Shown here: in pieces, positions 38,223 to 46,421 of the stretch | Layout: each line of letters starts with the position of its first letter | Numbering within the stretch: the stretch's first letter is position 1 | Source: Gemmatimonadota bacterium | GTDB lineage: Bacteria > Gemmatimonadota > Gemmatimonadetes > Gemmatimonadales > GWC2-71-9 | Length of the DNA: 64,000 bases | NCBI GenBank assembly: GCA_029863245.1 | Contig: JAOTVV010000017.1 | Location: 1 to 64,000 of the forward strand | Reading direction: 5' to 3' | Notes under the pieces: generated by a model | Told to the model about the DNA's origin: nothing | The model's input: only the letters and a program-made list of their open reading frames with translations | Databases searched by the model: none | Made by a program: the position numbers and the translations under genes

Positions 38223-39954
38223 CGCGGCCGGATCGGCCGTCCACCTTTACCAGCAGCGGGCATGCGGTGCGGATGTGTCGGACGAACTCTGTTTCGGCCA
38301 CTACCTCGTTCCTGTCGAGCCAACGCCAGTCGATTCCCGGCGATGCGTCGTAGGGCACCGAGAAGTAGCTCACCTGGAAGCTCGAGATGTTGTGGAAGAA
38401 ATGCGAGCCCTGGCTGGCTTCGATCATCATGTCGGGCCGGGTGGCCTCCACGATGGCCTTGGCCCCGCAGATCTGCCCCCATTTCACCGGGATACCGAGC
38501 CAGGGATCTGAGCTTCCCCATCGGCCAAAACCGATCAGCAGGTAGGGGCGGTCCTGATCCAACAGTCGCGCATTCATCTTTTCCAGCTGCTCGCCCACCG
38601 TGCGCGTGTGACGGGTCTCGAACACCGCAGGCTTCACGTAGACCACGTCCTCGATGGTCTCGACGACGCCGTTGCCCATCACGTGGCGCGAACTGAGCAA
38701 CAGGTTGGGGGAATCGAGCTCGCCCTCGTCGACGTGGACCTCTTCGTCGGAAACCACCATCGGGCGGATCTGCAGAAAACCGAGGTGTGGCTTGGACCCC
38801 GCGCCTTCGGGGAAGGTCATCGCGAATTCGATTTCGACGTCGCGCCCCGTGGCGCGCTCGCAGGAGTCGAGCAGCGAGCGGACCACCGAGTTGAGCGGGT
38901 ACTGCTCGAGCACCAGCAACGGGGCGAAGTTGAGGATCCGTGGTCCTGCCGGCCCGATGCCCGGCGACACACGGTCGGAGTCGGCGACGTATGTCGACGC
39001 CGAGTAGCGCAGGGTGCCGTCGTACTCCGCCTCACGGAGGCCCGCTCGGGCCAGATACTCCGTTTCAGCGATCGGATCGTACGGCGGCGCCTTCCCGACA
39101 TTGACCGCCCAGAACTCTCTCTGGGTCACGGCGAGGAGGTCCCTCGGGGAGCTGTAGGGCGGTGGAGATTTGGGTCTGGCGGGCGAGTAGGAATAGCAGA
39201 GACCACCGTCGACGATGGTCTTGCCGAGACCCAGGGCCAGATCGACTACGCCCTCATCTCGATCGGCGCCGCCCGTAGGATAGAAATTGAACGAGCGCGC
39301 GACCCCGGAAACATCGGGGTAGTACCGGTCGCCGTGCCGCTGGCCCACCACCTCCTGGAGGATTACGGCCATCTTCTCCTCGCCGTCGGACGTTCGGGAC
39401 GATCGGCGATAGTCGCGGGCCGATTTGAAGAAGGTCGAGGCATAGACGAACTTCAGTGCCTCGACCAGCCGCCGGAATCTGGTGGTGCCGTCTGGCTGGT
39501 TGTTCGGCGTCATCTTCGTCTCGTACACGCCGGCGAAGGGGTGGAGCAATGCATCTTCGAGTAGGCTGGAAGAGCGCACTGCGAGTGGCGCGCGGATCAG
39601 ATCCGCCAGTGTCCGCAGATCGCCGAGTACCTCCGTCGGAAGGTCCCCCTGCTGGAACGCGTGGGCGATGCGCTCGTCGGGGAGGTCGGAGGAGGCGATC
39701 TCGCCGAGGTGGTTCCGTTCCAGGAACGCATCGAATACGTCCGTTGCCACCACGGCAAACTTGGGAATGCCGACCTCGATCTGCGCGTCGGCGCGCGGCC
39801 CGAACGCCGCGTGCAGCATCTTCCGGACCGAAACGAGGCCCCGGGCCTTTCCACCGATCTCCCCGTGTCCAATGCGTTCCGGAGTGCTCTCGGATCCGAA
39901 GGCATCCCGATCGAACGGGGAGAGGTCATGTCTATTCCGATCGTATCGGTTCAT
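38200..39954 (-). CDS. Second PEP-synthase-like ATP-grasp protein
   Basis: 584 aa, a shorter paralogue of the next gene without the N-terminal sensor domain. ATP-grasp marks: GEIGGKARGLVSVRKML near residue 30, PLAVRSSSLLEDALLHPFAG near 126, MAVILQEVVGQRHGDRYYP and DLALGLGKTIVDGG. It again lacks the phospho-His and PEP domains and ends in the block IGFGRWGSSDPWLGIPVKW with SQGSHFFHNISSF. The ATG at 39954 is chosen; an upstream extension to 40080 would overlap gdh. Likely made together with gdh (26-bp gap) and the 939-aa protein. Confidence 0.82.
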   Translation of the reverse strand: MNRYDRNRHDLSPFDRDAFGSESTPERIGHGEIGGKARGLVSVRKMLHAAFGPRADAQIEVGIPKFAVVATDVFDAFLERNHLGEIASSDLPDERIAHAFQQGDLPTEVLGDLRTLADLIRAPLAVRSSSLLEDALLHPFAGVYETKMTPNNQPDGTTRFRRLVEALKFVYASTFFKSARDYRRSSRTSDGEEKMAVILQEVVGQRHGDRYYPDVSGVARSFNFYPTGGADRDEGVVDLALGLGKTIVDGGLCYSYSPARPKSPPPYSSPRDLLAVTQREFWAVNVGKAPPYDPIAETEYLARAGLREAEYDGTLRYSASTYVADSDRVSPGIGPAGPRILNFAPLLVLEQYPLNSVVRSLLDSCERATGRDVEIEFAMTFPEGAGSKPHLGFLQIRPMVVSDEEVHVDEGELDSPNLLLSSRHVMGNGVVETIEDVVYVKPAVFETRHTRTVGEQLEKMNARLLDQDRPYLLIGFGRWGSSDPWLGIPVKWGQICGAKAIVEATRPDMMIEASQGSHFFHNISSFQVSYFSVPYDASPGIDWRWLDRNEVVAETEFVRHIRTACPLLVKVDGRSGRGAVWYRT

Positions 39955-39979
39955 GGCGGCAGCCAGAGGGCCCGCATCT

Positions 39980-41263
39980 CTAGATCCAGCCGCGGTCCCG
40001 GCACGCTCGGGCAACGCGATCGACCGCGATGACGTACGCGGCCGTACGCGTGAAGAGTTTCCGCTTGCGGGCGAGCTCACTGACGGCGATGAACGCTGCT
40101 GTCATTTTGATGTCGAGCTTGCTCAGCACCTCGTCTTTGTCCCAATAGTAGTTGGTGTTGCTCTGCACTTGCTCGAAGTAGCTGCACGTCACCCCGCCCG
40201 CATTGGCGAGCAGATCGGGTATGACGAAGATCCCGCGGTGTTCGAGTGCCGAGTCGGCAGCTGGCGTGGTCGGTCCGTTGGCGCCTTCGGCTATGATCCT
40301 GACCCGTTTGCCAATCCGGGACACGTTGTCTTCGGTGATCTGGTTTTCTAGCGCCGCCGGGATCAGGATGTCGACATCCTGCTCGAGCCACGCCTCGCCC
40401 GGAAGTATCTCGTAGCCCAGGTCCCGCACCTTGCGCTTGTCGATTCCGCCGAACCGGTCCGTAATGCCGAGCAACTCGTCCAGATCGATGCCGTCCTTCC
40501 GACGGAAGGAGTAGCTGGCCTGGTCGGTCTGATCCCAGCACGAGACGCAGACCGTACGGCCACCGATCTGGCTGTAAAGCCGAATGGCGTTCTGCGCGAC
40601 GTTCCCGAATCCCTGGACACTGGCGGTGGTATCGCCCGGCCGGATGTTGAGTTCCTTGAGCGCTTCGCGCAGCGTGAACACCAGACCGAATCCCGTGGCC
40701 TCCGCCCGGCCCTGCGAGCCACCCACCCCGACCGGTTTTCCCGTGATGAAGCCGGGCTGCTTGGATCCGTGGATTGCCTCAAACTCGTCCAGCATCCAGA
40801 GCATGTGTTGTGCGGAGGTCATCACGTCCGGGGCGGGCACGTCGAGGTGCGGGCCCATGTTGCGGCCCATGCAGCGAACGTAGCCGCGACAAACCGTCTC
40901 CTGCTCCCTGGCGCTCAGGTTGTGTGGGTCGCACACGACACCGCCCTTGGACCCACCGAGCGGGATGTCGACGACGGCGCATTTCCAGGTCATCCACATC
41001 GCGAGCGCCCGGACCGTGTCGAGGGTCTCCAGTGGATGGAATCGGATACCGCCCTTGCACGGTCCCTTGGCGTCGTTGTGCTGGACGCGGAATCCCCGAA
41101 AGATGCGGATGCGCCCGTCGTCCATCCGTGCGGTGATGGCGAATGTGAACTCCCGCATGGGGTAGCGCAGGAGATCGCGCGCAGACGGATCGAGATTCAG
41201 CAGTTCGGCGACCCCATCGAACTGCGCCTGGGCGATGTCGAAAGAATTGTACGATCTGGTCAT
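39980..41263 (-). CDS. gdhA: Glutamate dehydrogenase (Glu/Leu/Phe/Val dehydrogenase family)
   Basis: Interconverts glutamate and 2-oxoglutarate. About 427 aa from the ATG at 41263 (a TTG at 41323 behind a G-rich site is an alternative start). Seen: KGPCKGGIRFHPLETLDTV and TWKCAVVDIPLGGSKGGV (catalytic Lys region), DVPAPDVMTSAQHMLWM, TGFGLVFTLREAL, the dinucleotide motif VQGFGNVAQNA and IIAEGANGPTTPAAD. It heads a minus-strand group that ends in 2-oxoglutarate dehydrogenase, linking glutamate entry to the TCA cycle. Confidence 0.96.
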   Translation of the reverse strand: MTRSYNSFDIAQAQFDGVAELLNLDPSARDLLRYPMREFTFAITARMDDGRIRIFRGFRVQHNDAKGPCKGGIRFHPLETLDTVRALAMWMTWKCAVVDIPLGGSKGGVVCDPHNLSAREQETVCRGYVRCMGRNMGPHLDVPAPDVMTSAQHMLWMLDEFEAIHGSKQPGFITGKPVGVGGSQGRAEATGFGLVFTLREALKELNIRPGDTTASVQGFGNVAQNAIRLYSQIGGRTVCVSCWDQTDQASYSFRRKDGIDLDELLGITDRFGGIDKRKVRDLGYEILPGEAWLEQDVDILIPAALENQITEDNVSRIGKRVRIIAEGANGPTTPAADSALEHRGIFVIPDLLANAGGVTCSYFEQVQSNTNYYWDKDEVLSKLDIKMTAAFIAVSELARKRKLFTRTAAYVIAVDRVARACRDRGWI

Positions 41264-41457
41264 CTGCAGAGCTCGGCCGACCCGATGGTCGAAGTGCGAG
41301 CCTTTCCTTTCTTGAAGTCCCAAGCCCCCCTCATCCCCACCCGGTGCTGCAGCGAGGTGCCTGAAATGTAATAGGGTCTATCGGTTACGGCGTTTCGCGC
41401 CGGTTGGGGGCCGGCCGGGAGATTGGACTGGGGGAAGGCGGCGCACCGGGTGAGGGA

Positions 41458-41489
41458 TTGAAAATATATATGATAATCATATATATTTT
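41458..41489 (+). promoter_or_regulatory. 29-bp AT-rich palindrome overlapping a promoter
   Basis: AAAATATATATGAT, one central A, then ATCATATATATTTT (41461-41489): a perfect 14-bp-arm palindrome in GC-rich DNA. TTGAAA (41458-41463), 18-bp spacer, TATATT (41482-41487) make a promoter inside it. Transcription would begin at or next to the ATG at 41494, giving a leaderless mRNA. Likely operator for the AT-hook protein it precedes. Confidence 0.65.
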
Positions 41490-41493
41490 ATTC

Positions 41494-41985
41494 ATGACAC
41501 TCGGTCAGTTTGCCGTCGCAGTCGGCGCACCAGCGCGCTGGGTCCAGAACGCGTTTCAGGCGCTGGGCCTGCCCGCGCGCTACACGGAGGATCTCGCCCG
41601 GCGCCTGAGCTTTGCCCGCACGGTGAAGACGGCGTGCGGGATGCCGCTGCGACAGGCGTTTCCGCTGGCGGAGGAAGCACTGGCCCGGTGGCCACGGCAT
41701 CGCACGTGGGAGCTGGCGGGCCCGGATGGCGTTGTCCGCATGACGCTCGATCTCGAGCGGTTCCTGTCCGATTGCAGCGTACGCCTGTCGCTCGCGCGCT
41801 GTAGGTACGCGGAGAAGCGCCGGGGGCGGCCACCGAAGACGCGCCGGCGCGGCATCGCGTGGGCCAAGTGGTACGGCGTGGACATTTCGCTTCTCGAGGC
41901 GTCGTTACGGTTGACGCCCGAGCAGCGGCTCAGGCGATTGGATGAGGCGGCGGAGTTCTTCCGCAAGGCGCGCATGATCCGATGA
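41494..41985 (+). CDS. Probable DNA-binding protein with HTH-like N-terminus and AT-hook-like motif
   Basis: 163 aa, family not recognised. The N-terminal 70 residues (LGQFAVAVGAPARWVQNAFQ, then LSFARTVKTACGMPLRQAF) look like a MerR/winged-HTH arrangement. Near residues 106-118 lies KRRGRPPKTRRRG, which contains the RGRP core of an AT-hook. The gene starts 5 bp after a long AT-rich palindrome, fitting autoregulation. The stop overlaps the nucleotidyltransferase start (ATGA). As the first gene of a coupled pair with a nucleotidyltransferase, an antitoxin-like or regulator role is likely; this is inference. Confidence 0.75.
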   Translation: MTLGQFAVAVGAPARWVQNAFQALGLPARYTEDLARRLSFARTVKTACGMPLRQAFPLAEEALARWPRHRTWELAGPDGVVRMTLDLERFLSDCSVRLSLARCRYAEKRRGRPPKTRRRGIAWAKWYGVDISLLEASLRLTPEQRLRRLDEAAEFFRKARMIR

Positions 41986-42467
41986 CGCTCTTTCAATCCC
42001 AGATCGATGCGTTGGTGCGGGCAGACGTCCGGTTCGTCGTGATCGGAGGGGTGGCGGCAGGACTGCACGGCATGGGGCGCGCGACGTTCGACCTCGATAT
42101 CTGCTATGACCCGGCACCCGACAATCGCGAGCGCCTTGCGGCAATTCTCTCAGAGGGGGACGCCTATCTCCGCAGTGTGGAAGCTGGCTTGCCCTTCGTC
42201 CTGGATGCCCGGCAACTCGAGATCTCGCCGGTGATGACGCTCACCACCTCTTTGGGTGATCTCGATATCCTGGACCACGTGGAAGGGGTAGGTGACTTCG
42301 CGGCTGTGCTCGCGAATTCGGTCGAGACATTCGTTGGTGATACGCGATTCCGGATTCTGGACCTTCCGGCGCTGATCAAGGCCAAGCGTGCGGCGAACCG
42401 CCAGAAGGACCGCGATCAACTGCCGGAGCTGGAGGCGTTGCTGGAAATCAGGCGGTTCTACGGATAG
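41982..42467 (+). CDS. Nucleotidyltransferase-fold protein (possible toxin partner)
   Basis: 161 aa. The nucleotidyltransferase motif is visible: VVIGGVAAGLHGMGRATFDLDICYDP (positions 18-43), with Gly-Gly and the Asp-Leu-Asp metal pair. A later Asp pair in LTTSLGDLDILDHVEGVGDF and the AALIKAKRAANRQKDRDQ-type helix (LPALIKAKRAANRQKDRDQL) are typical of AbiEii/MNT/DUF6036-like proteins. Such proteins occur as toxins with a DNA-binding partner. It overlaps the upstream AT-hook gene by 4 bp. The last codons and stop run into an octamer repeat array. Confidence 0.85.
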   Translation: MTLFQSQIDALVRADVRFVVIGGVAAGLHGMGRATFDLDICYDPAPDNRERLAAILSEGDAYLRSVEAGLPFVLDARQLEISPVMTLTTSLGDLDILDHVEGVGDFAAVLANSVETFVGDTRFRILDLPALIKAKRAANRQKDRDQLPELEALLEIRRFYG

Positions 42468-42500
42468 GCGGTTAGGCGGTTGAGCGGTTAGGCGGTTGGC
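42450..42500. repeat. Octamer array 3, at the 3' ends of two convergent genes
   Basis: Units of GGCGGTTA/GGCGGTTG on the plus strand, with one variant ending TTCTACGG that also occurs in array 4. It supplies the TAG stop of the nucleotidyltransferase gene (+) and the TAA stop and last codons (KQPTA) of the four-helix-bundle gene (-). Confidence 0.85.
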
Positions 42501-42865
42501 TGCTTTGTTGTCTGCCGGCGCATCGACGCGTAGAGACCCCAGGTTGCCTTGCTCGCATCGGTGTGGGCTGCCCCGATTTGAGCAAACTGATCCCCATCCA
42601 GCAGGCTGAGCTCGTGCGCGAGGCGAATGACGTAGCCCAACTCAGCCAAGGACGCGAGAGAGATGTCCAGATAGCGCCGGAATTCTGCTGCCCCTCGTTT
42701 CACCGAGCCCTCGACGATATTGGCGGCGGCCGAGAATGCGGCTCTTCGAGCTTGTGACGTCAGGCCATACTGCTCGGCTTTCGGAAAGAATGCCGTCTCC
42801 CTATAGACCGTCAGTGCAAGCTCATGACAGAGGCGGAAGGCTTCGAACCGCTCGTAGGGCGCCAT
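42488..42865 (-). CDS. Four-helix-bundle protein (23S rRNA IVP / S23 family)
   Basis: 125 aa. The family signature is clear: ERFEAFRLCHELALTVYRET, then PKAEQYGLTSQARRAAFSAAANIVEG, RRYLDISLASLAELGYVIRLA and a final helix LLDGDQF. These proteins were first found in intervening sequences of 23S rRNA genes and often sit as single genes near repeats, with unknown function. The C-terminal RQTTKQPTA is encoded by the edge of an octamer array, which provides the stop codon. Confidence 0.9.
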   Translation of the reverse strand: MAPYERFEAFRLCHELALTVYRETAFFPKAEQYGLTSQARRAAFSAAANIVEGSVKRGAAEFRRYLDISLASLAELGYVIRLAHELSLLDGDQFAQIGAAHTDASKATWGLYASMRRQTTKQPTA

Positions 42866-42925
42866 GACTGAAACATGACCGACAGTGCTTGACGGGTGTC
42901 ATGCGAATTCGCGCCCGCCGTACCA

Positions 42926-42977
42926 TCTAACCGCCTAACCGCTCAACCGCCTAACCGTAGAACCGCTCAACCGCCTA
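42926..42977. repeat. Octamer array 4, at the VWA gene 3' end
   Basis: About six units, sense for the VWA gene reading GGCGGTTG, GCGGTTCTACGG, GGCGGTTA and so on. It supplies the last Gly-Gly codons and the TGA stop of the VWA gene and extends towards the start of the four-helix-bundle gene. Confidence 0.88.
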
Positions 42978-44316
42978 CTCTCCTCGTCTTCCGCTTCATG
43001 AAGTCCATGAGGATGTACTGACCCAGCGTCATCGTGTTGGTGAAGTAGGCCTTCCCGCGGCTGATCTCGCACACCTCTTTGACGAACTCCACCAGCATTC
43101 GCTCGCGCGCGAGCATGAAGGTGTTGATCATGATGCCCGCCCGCTTGCAGGCGGACACCTCGCGAAACGTCTCCCGCAGGATCCGAGGATCGAGGCCCAC
43201 GGAGTTCACGTAGACACGACCATCGGGGAGCGTCAATGCCGACGGCTTGCCGTCGGTGATCATGATGATCTGTCGCATGTCCTTCTTCTGCGACAAGAGG
43301 ATGCGACGGGCCAGCTTCAGTCCCTCGGCCGTGTTGGTGTGGTACGGGCCCACCTGCGCTTCGGCGAGCCGCCCGAGCGGGATCTCTTCGGCGGTGTCGT
43401 GAAACAGCACGACGCGGATCGAGTCGCCAGGGAACTGCGTACGGATGAGGTGCGACAGCGCGAGGGCAACCTTCTTGGCAGGGGTGAAGCGGTCCTCTCC
43501 GTAGAGGATCATCGAGTGCGAGCAGTCGAGCATGAGCACGGTGGCCGCGCTCGAGCGGTACTCGCTCTGGTGGACCATGAGGTCGGGGTAGTCGAGATCG
43601 AGGAAAGGCGGTTCGGCGGTTGAGCGGTCGAGCGGTGTGGTGTTCCCGGCCGCCCGACCGCTGGACCGCGCGACCGCCTTCTTCAACGTCTCCGGCACAT
43701 CGATGTTCATCGTGTCGCCGAACTCGTATGGCTTGGAGGCCGCTTCGGCTTCGACCCCGGTGGCAAGGTGTGGGGTGTCGTGCGCTCCGAAGCTCGACTT
43801 GCCGATACTGCCCAGCAGTCCGCGTAATGCCCGGTAGCCGAGGAAGTCCAAGCCCTTGCCGGTGAGGCTGAACTGCACCTGCTGGGCCGCCGACTGGGCC
43901 TGCCCGCCAGGGCCGAACATGGGCTGGTGTCCCTCGGGCATCTGCGGTGCTTCCTGCACGTTGAGGTAGCCCTGCTCGATGAGCTTCTGCACGATCTGGT
44001 CGATCAAGTCGGCGAGCTGCTGCTGGATCTTGGCGTCGCGTGCTTCGTCACCCGAAGACTCACCCCGCAGCACCTGAAGCATCTCCGGCGTGAGCTTGCC
44101 CGAATCCACGAGGGCCTGGATGATCGCCGCCTTGAGGGCCTCCAACGATCGGTCGCCGTCGTCGTGCTCGCCGAACTCTCCCAAAAACGGGTGATACATC
44201 GACCCGCCGGCGAACCCCGACTGCAGCAAGAAGTCGCTCAGCTGGTCGAGCAGGTCTTCGAGGTTGACCGCATCGAGCAGCTCGGGGATGTACTTGGCGT
44301 ACGTCGTGTAGCGCAT
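42967..44316 (-). CDS. VWA-domain protein (MoxR-associated)
   Basis: About 449 aa from the ATG at 44316 ([20 protein letters not shown]); an in-frame extension to 44418 runs through a simple repeat and is rejected. The C-terminal von Willebrand A domain has the MIDAS motif as MLDCSHSM (D-x-S-x-S), Thr in [11 protein letters not shown] and Asp in [10 protein letters not shown]. The N-terminal half is helical and Gln-rich. VWA proteins of this sort pair with MoxR-type AAA+ ATPases as metal-insertion or remodelling machines; a suitable ATPase is encoded 2.1 kb upstream on the same strand (46422-47888). The stop is created by an octamer array. Confidence 0.87.
   Translation of the reverse strand: MRYTTYAKYIPELLDAVNLEDLLDQLSDFLLQSGFAGGSMYHPFLGEFGEHDDGDRSLEALKAAIIQALVDSGKLTPEMLQVLRGESSGDEARDAKIQQQLADLIDQIVQKLIEQGYLNVQEAPQMPEGHQPMFGPGGQAQSAAQQVQFSLTGKGLDFLGYRALRGLLGSIGKSSFGAHDTPHLATGVEAEAASKPYEFGDTMNIDVPETLKKAVARSSGRAAGNTTPLDRSTAEPPFLDLDYPDLMVHQSEYRSSAATVLMLDCSHSMILYGEDRFTPAKKVALALSHLIRTQFPGDSIRVVLFHDTAEEIPLGRLAEAQVGPYHTNTAEGLKLARRILLSQKKDMRQIIMITDGKPSALTLPDGRVYVNSVGLDPRILRETFREVSACKRAGIMINTFMLARERMLVEFVKEVCEISRGKAYFTNTMTLGQYILMDFMKRKTRRVGG
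43608..43638. repeat. Degenerate octamer array 5, inside the VWA gene
   Basis: Plus strand reads ggcggttc, ggcggttg, agcggtcg, agcggtg: four diverged units encoding [12 protein letters not shown] in a linker before the VWA domain. Substitutions leave no stop codon in the gene's frame. Confidence 0.65.
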
Positions 44317-44424
44317 GGCTTGTACCTTCTCGCGTGCAGCGTGCAGCACACCGGCGTGGGTCTTCTGAAACGTGAAGGGTGAAAGGTGAAAAGGGAACCT
44401 CACCGTGGCATTTGACATCCAGCG

Positions 44425-45705
44425 CTAGCGTGTCGCCCGAACCTCCTCCGACCGGAGCACAAGCCCAATCGCTACCGCCGCCGTCACGGTCCCGCCAATC
44501 GCGATGGCGTTCCCGGCCCCCAGCCACTCGGCCATGGATCCGGCCTGGAGCGCCCCGAACGGGCTCAGTCCCACAAAGGCCCAGGCGTAGAACGCCACCA
44601 CGCGTGAGCGCAACTCGTCTGGGGCGAGGGTTTGGACCAGCGTATTGGTGATCGCCGTCGTCACGATCATCGAGCAGCCCAGGCACGCCAAGAGCACCAG
44701 CGACACGGCCAGCGAACGCGAAAGCCCGAACAGGATCACCGAGACGCCGAGGGCCGTGGTACTCCAGCCAAGCAGGCGACCGCGCGGAAGCTTGTGGCCG
44801 AACACCGCGATGGTGAGCGCGCCGACGAGCGCACCCACGCCCATGGCCGACATCATCCAGCCGTACTCCTGTGCACCGCGTCCGAGGACGTCCCGGGCCA
44901 CCACCGGCAGCAGCACGAGAGCGGGGAGCCCGAACACGCTGATGACGGCGATGTTGAGGATGAGGATCCGGGTCCGCCGCTCGTCGATCACGTGCCTGAA
45001 CCCACGGCCCAGTCGCACCCACGCCGACTCCGCGGCGCTGGTTCGCCCCGTCATGGCCGACACCCGCACGGCGAAGAGCGCTCCGATCACGGCCAAGTAG
45101 GACACGGCATTGAGGAGGAAGCAGAGACCCACACCCACGGCCGCGATGACAATGCCGGCGATTGCTGGACCTACGATGCGGGTGGCGTTGAAGGCCGAGG
45201 AGTTGAGTGCGATGGCATTGGTCAGGTCTCGCTTCCCGACCATGTCGACCATGAGGGCGTGGCGCGCGGGGATATCGAAGGCGTTTGCCGTGCCCAGAAG
45301 CGCACCGAGCACCACGATGTGCCACAGGGCGATGGTGTCGGCGAGCACGAGGATGGCCAGCGCCAGTGCGAACACCATAGCGAAGGTCTGCGTCACGATC
45401 ACCATGGGCCGGCGCGACACGCGGTCGGCCACGACGCCCGCGTATAGGGTGAACACGAGTACGGGGAGTGAGCCGAGCGCATCGACGAGTCCGACCCAGA
45501 ACGCGGAGTCCGTGAGCTCGAGGACCAGCCACGACTGGGCGACGCGTTGCATCCACACGCCGAGGAGCGAGACCACGAAGCCGGCGTAGAACAGCCGAAA
45601 GTCGCGGTGCTGAAGGGCGGGAAAGAGAGGGGGCCGACGACGGGCCCGAATGTCAGGGAGTGAGGGGGGAGGAAGGCGTTGGCCGGACGGACTGGTGTCA
45701 TGCAT
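44425..45705 (-). CDS. Major facilitator superfamily transporter
   Basis: 426 aa with about 12 hydrophobic helices. MFS loop marks: VVADRVSRRPMVIV between helices 2 and 3 (D-R-x-x-R-R) and SFGLSP-like turns near the end; the family with RMAQSWLVLELTDSAFWVGLVDALGSLP-type start (VAQSWLVLELTDSAFWVGL here) is the enterobactin/multidrug exporter type (EntS-like). Substrate unknown. It lies between the VWA gene and the kinase-like gene, with a simple repeat upstream of its neighbour and an octamer array 5' to its start. Confidence 0.9.
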   Translation of the reverse strand: MHDTSPSGQRLPPPSLPDIRARRRPPLFPALQHRDFRLFYAGFVVSLLGVWMQRVAQSWLVLELTDSAFWVGLVDALGSLPVLVFTLYAGVVADRVSRRPMVIVTQTFAMVFALALAILVLADTIALWHIVVLGALLGTANAFDIPARHALMVDMVGKRDLTNAIALNSSAFNATRIVGPAIAGIVIAAVGVGLCFLLNAVSYLAVIGALFAVRVSAMTGRTSAAESAWVRLGRGFRHVIDERRTRILILNIAVISVFGLPALVLLPVVARDVLGRGAQEYGWMMSAMGVGALVGALTIAVFGHKLPRGRLLGWSTTALGVSVILFGLSRSLAVSLVLLACLGCSMIVTTAITNTLVQTLAPDELRSRVVAFYAWAFVGLSPFGALQAGSMAEWLGAGNAIAIGGTVTAAVAIGLVLRSEEVRATR

Positions 45706-45726
45706 CGCGATGTGGTACCCCTCGGT

Positions 45727-45782
45727 CCGCCTAACCGCCTAACCGCCTAACCGCCTAACCGCCTAACCGCCTAACCGCCTAC
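45727..45782. repeat. Octamer array 6, the most regular copy
   Basis: About seven near-perfect units of CCGCCTAA (sense of the flanking genes: GGCGGTTA). It lies between the MFS start and the kinase-like gene, whose last codons (GWVGG) and TAG stop come from the array. The purity suggests recent expansion. Confidence 0.93.
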
Positions 45783-46412
45783 CCATCCGCGCAGCCGCGC
45801 AGCCTCGATCACGAGGCCCGCCGCGTCGTCGTAGTTGAAGACGCCGGTGTTGATCACCAGGTGATAGTTGTCGGCGTTGTCCCAGTCGCGGTCGTAGTAG
45901 GTCTCGACGTACCGCCGGCGCCCCGCATCGGTGCGATTGACCGTTTCTTCGGCTTTGTCCCTGCCCAAGTTGAGGCGGCGCACGGCCGCCTGCACACGCG
46001 CCTCACGCGGCGCGACGATGAACACATGCAACGCGTCGTCCCGTTGAGCGAGGCATGCCTGTGCTCCCCGTCCCACCATGATGAGATACGGCGCTTCGCG
46101 TACGGCCTGCTGGATGACGATTTCGGTGGCGCGCACCAGTTCGGCCTCGTCGGCCAGGCGGCCCGCTGGTGGTTCGGCCGCCGTGACGAACACCTCCGGT
46201 GACGAGACGGCGAGTGCGCGGGCCAACCGCTCCACTAGCGACGGCACCCGCTCCTCGCGCTCCTCGACCTCCAGAGGCGGCACGCCGGTCTCCCGGGCCA
46301 CCCGGTCCACAAACTCGTTGTCGATGAGTGGCCAGCCCAACCGTTCCGCGATGCGCCTGGCGATGTCCGACCCACCGGAGGCGTACTGTCGCGAGATCGT
46401 GATGACCGGCAT
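45771..46412 (-). CDS. Cytidylate-kinase-like P-loop protein
   Basis: 213 aa of the cytidylate kinase-like family (PF13189). It starts MPVITISRQYASGGSDIARRIAERLG, the P-loop region of this family, followed by PLIDNEFVDRVARETG. Later marks are VGRGAQACLAQRDDALHVFI and RVQAAVRRLNLGRDKAEETV, and DWDNADNYHLVINT. The family binds nucleotides, but its real substrate is mostly unknown. It lies 9 bp after the AAA+ gene. The stop codon is inside octamer array 6. Confidence 0.9.
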   Translation of the reverse strand: MPVITISRQYASGGSDIARRIAERLGWPLIDNEFVDRVARETGVPPLEVEEREERVPSLVERLARALAVSSPEVFVTAAEPPAGRLADEAELVRATEIVIQQAVREAPYLIMVGRGAQACLAQRDDALHVFIVAPREARVQAAVRRLNLGRDKAEETVNRTDAGRRRYVETYYDRDWDNADNYHLVINTGVFNYDDAAGLVIEAARLRGWVGG

Positions 46413-46421
46413 TTTGGCCGC

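Noticed and set aside
43608-43638. Frameshift or insertion in the VWA gene caused by repeat units
   Set aside because: The frame is continuous through the region and the VWA domain downstream is intact; it reads as a linker.
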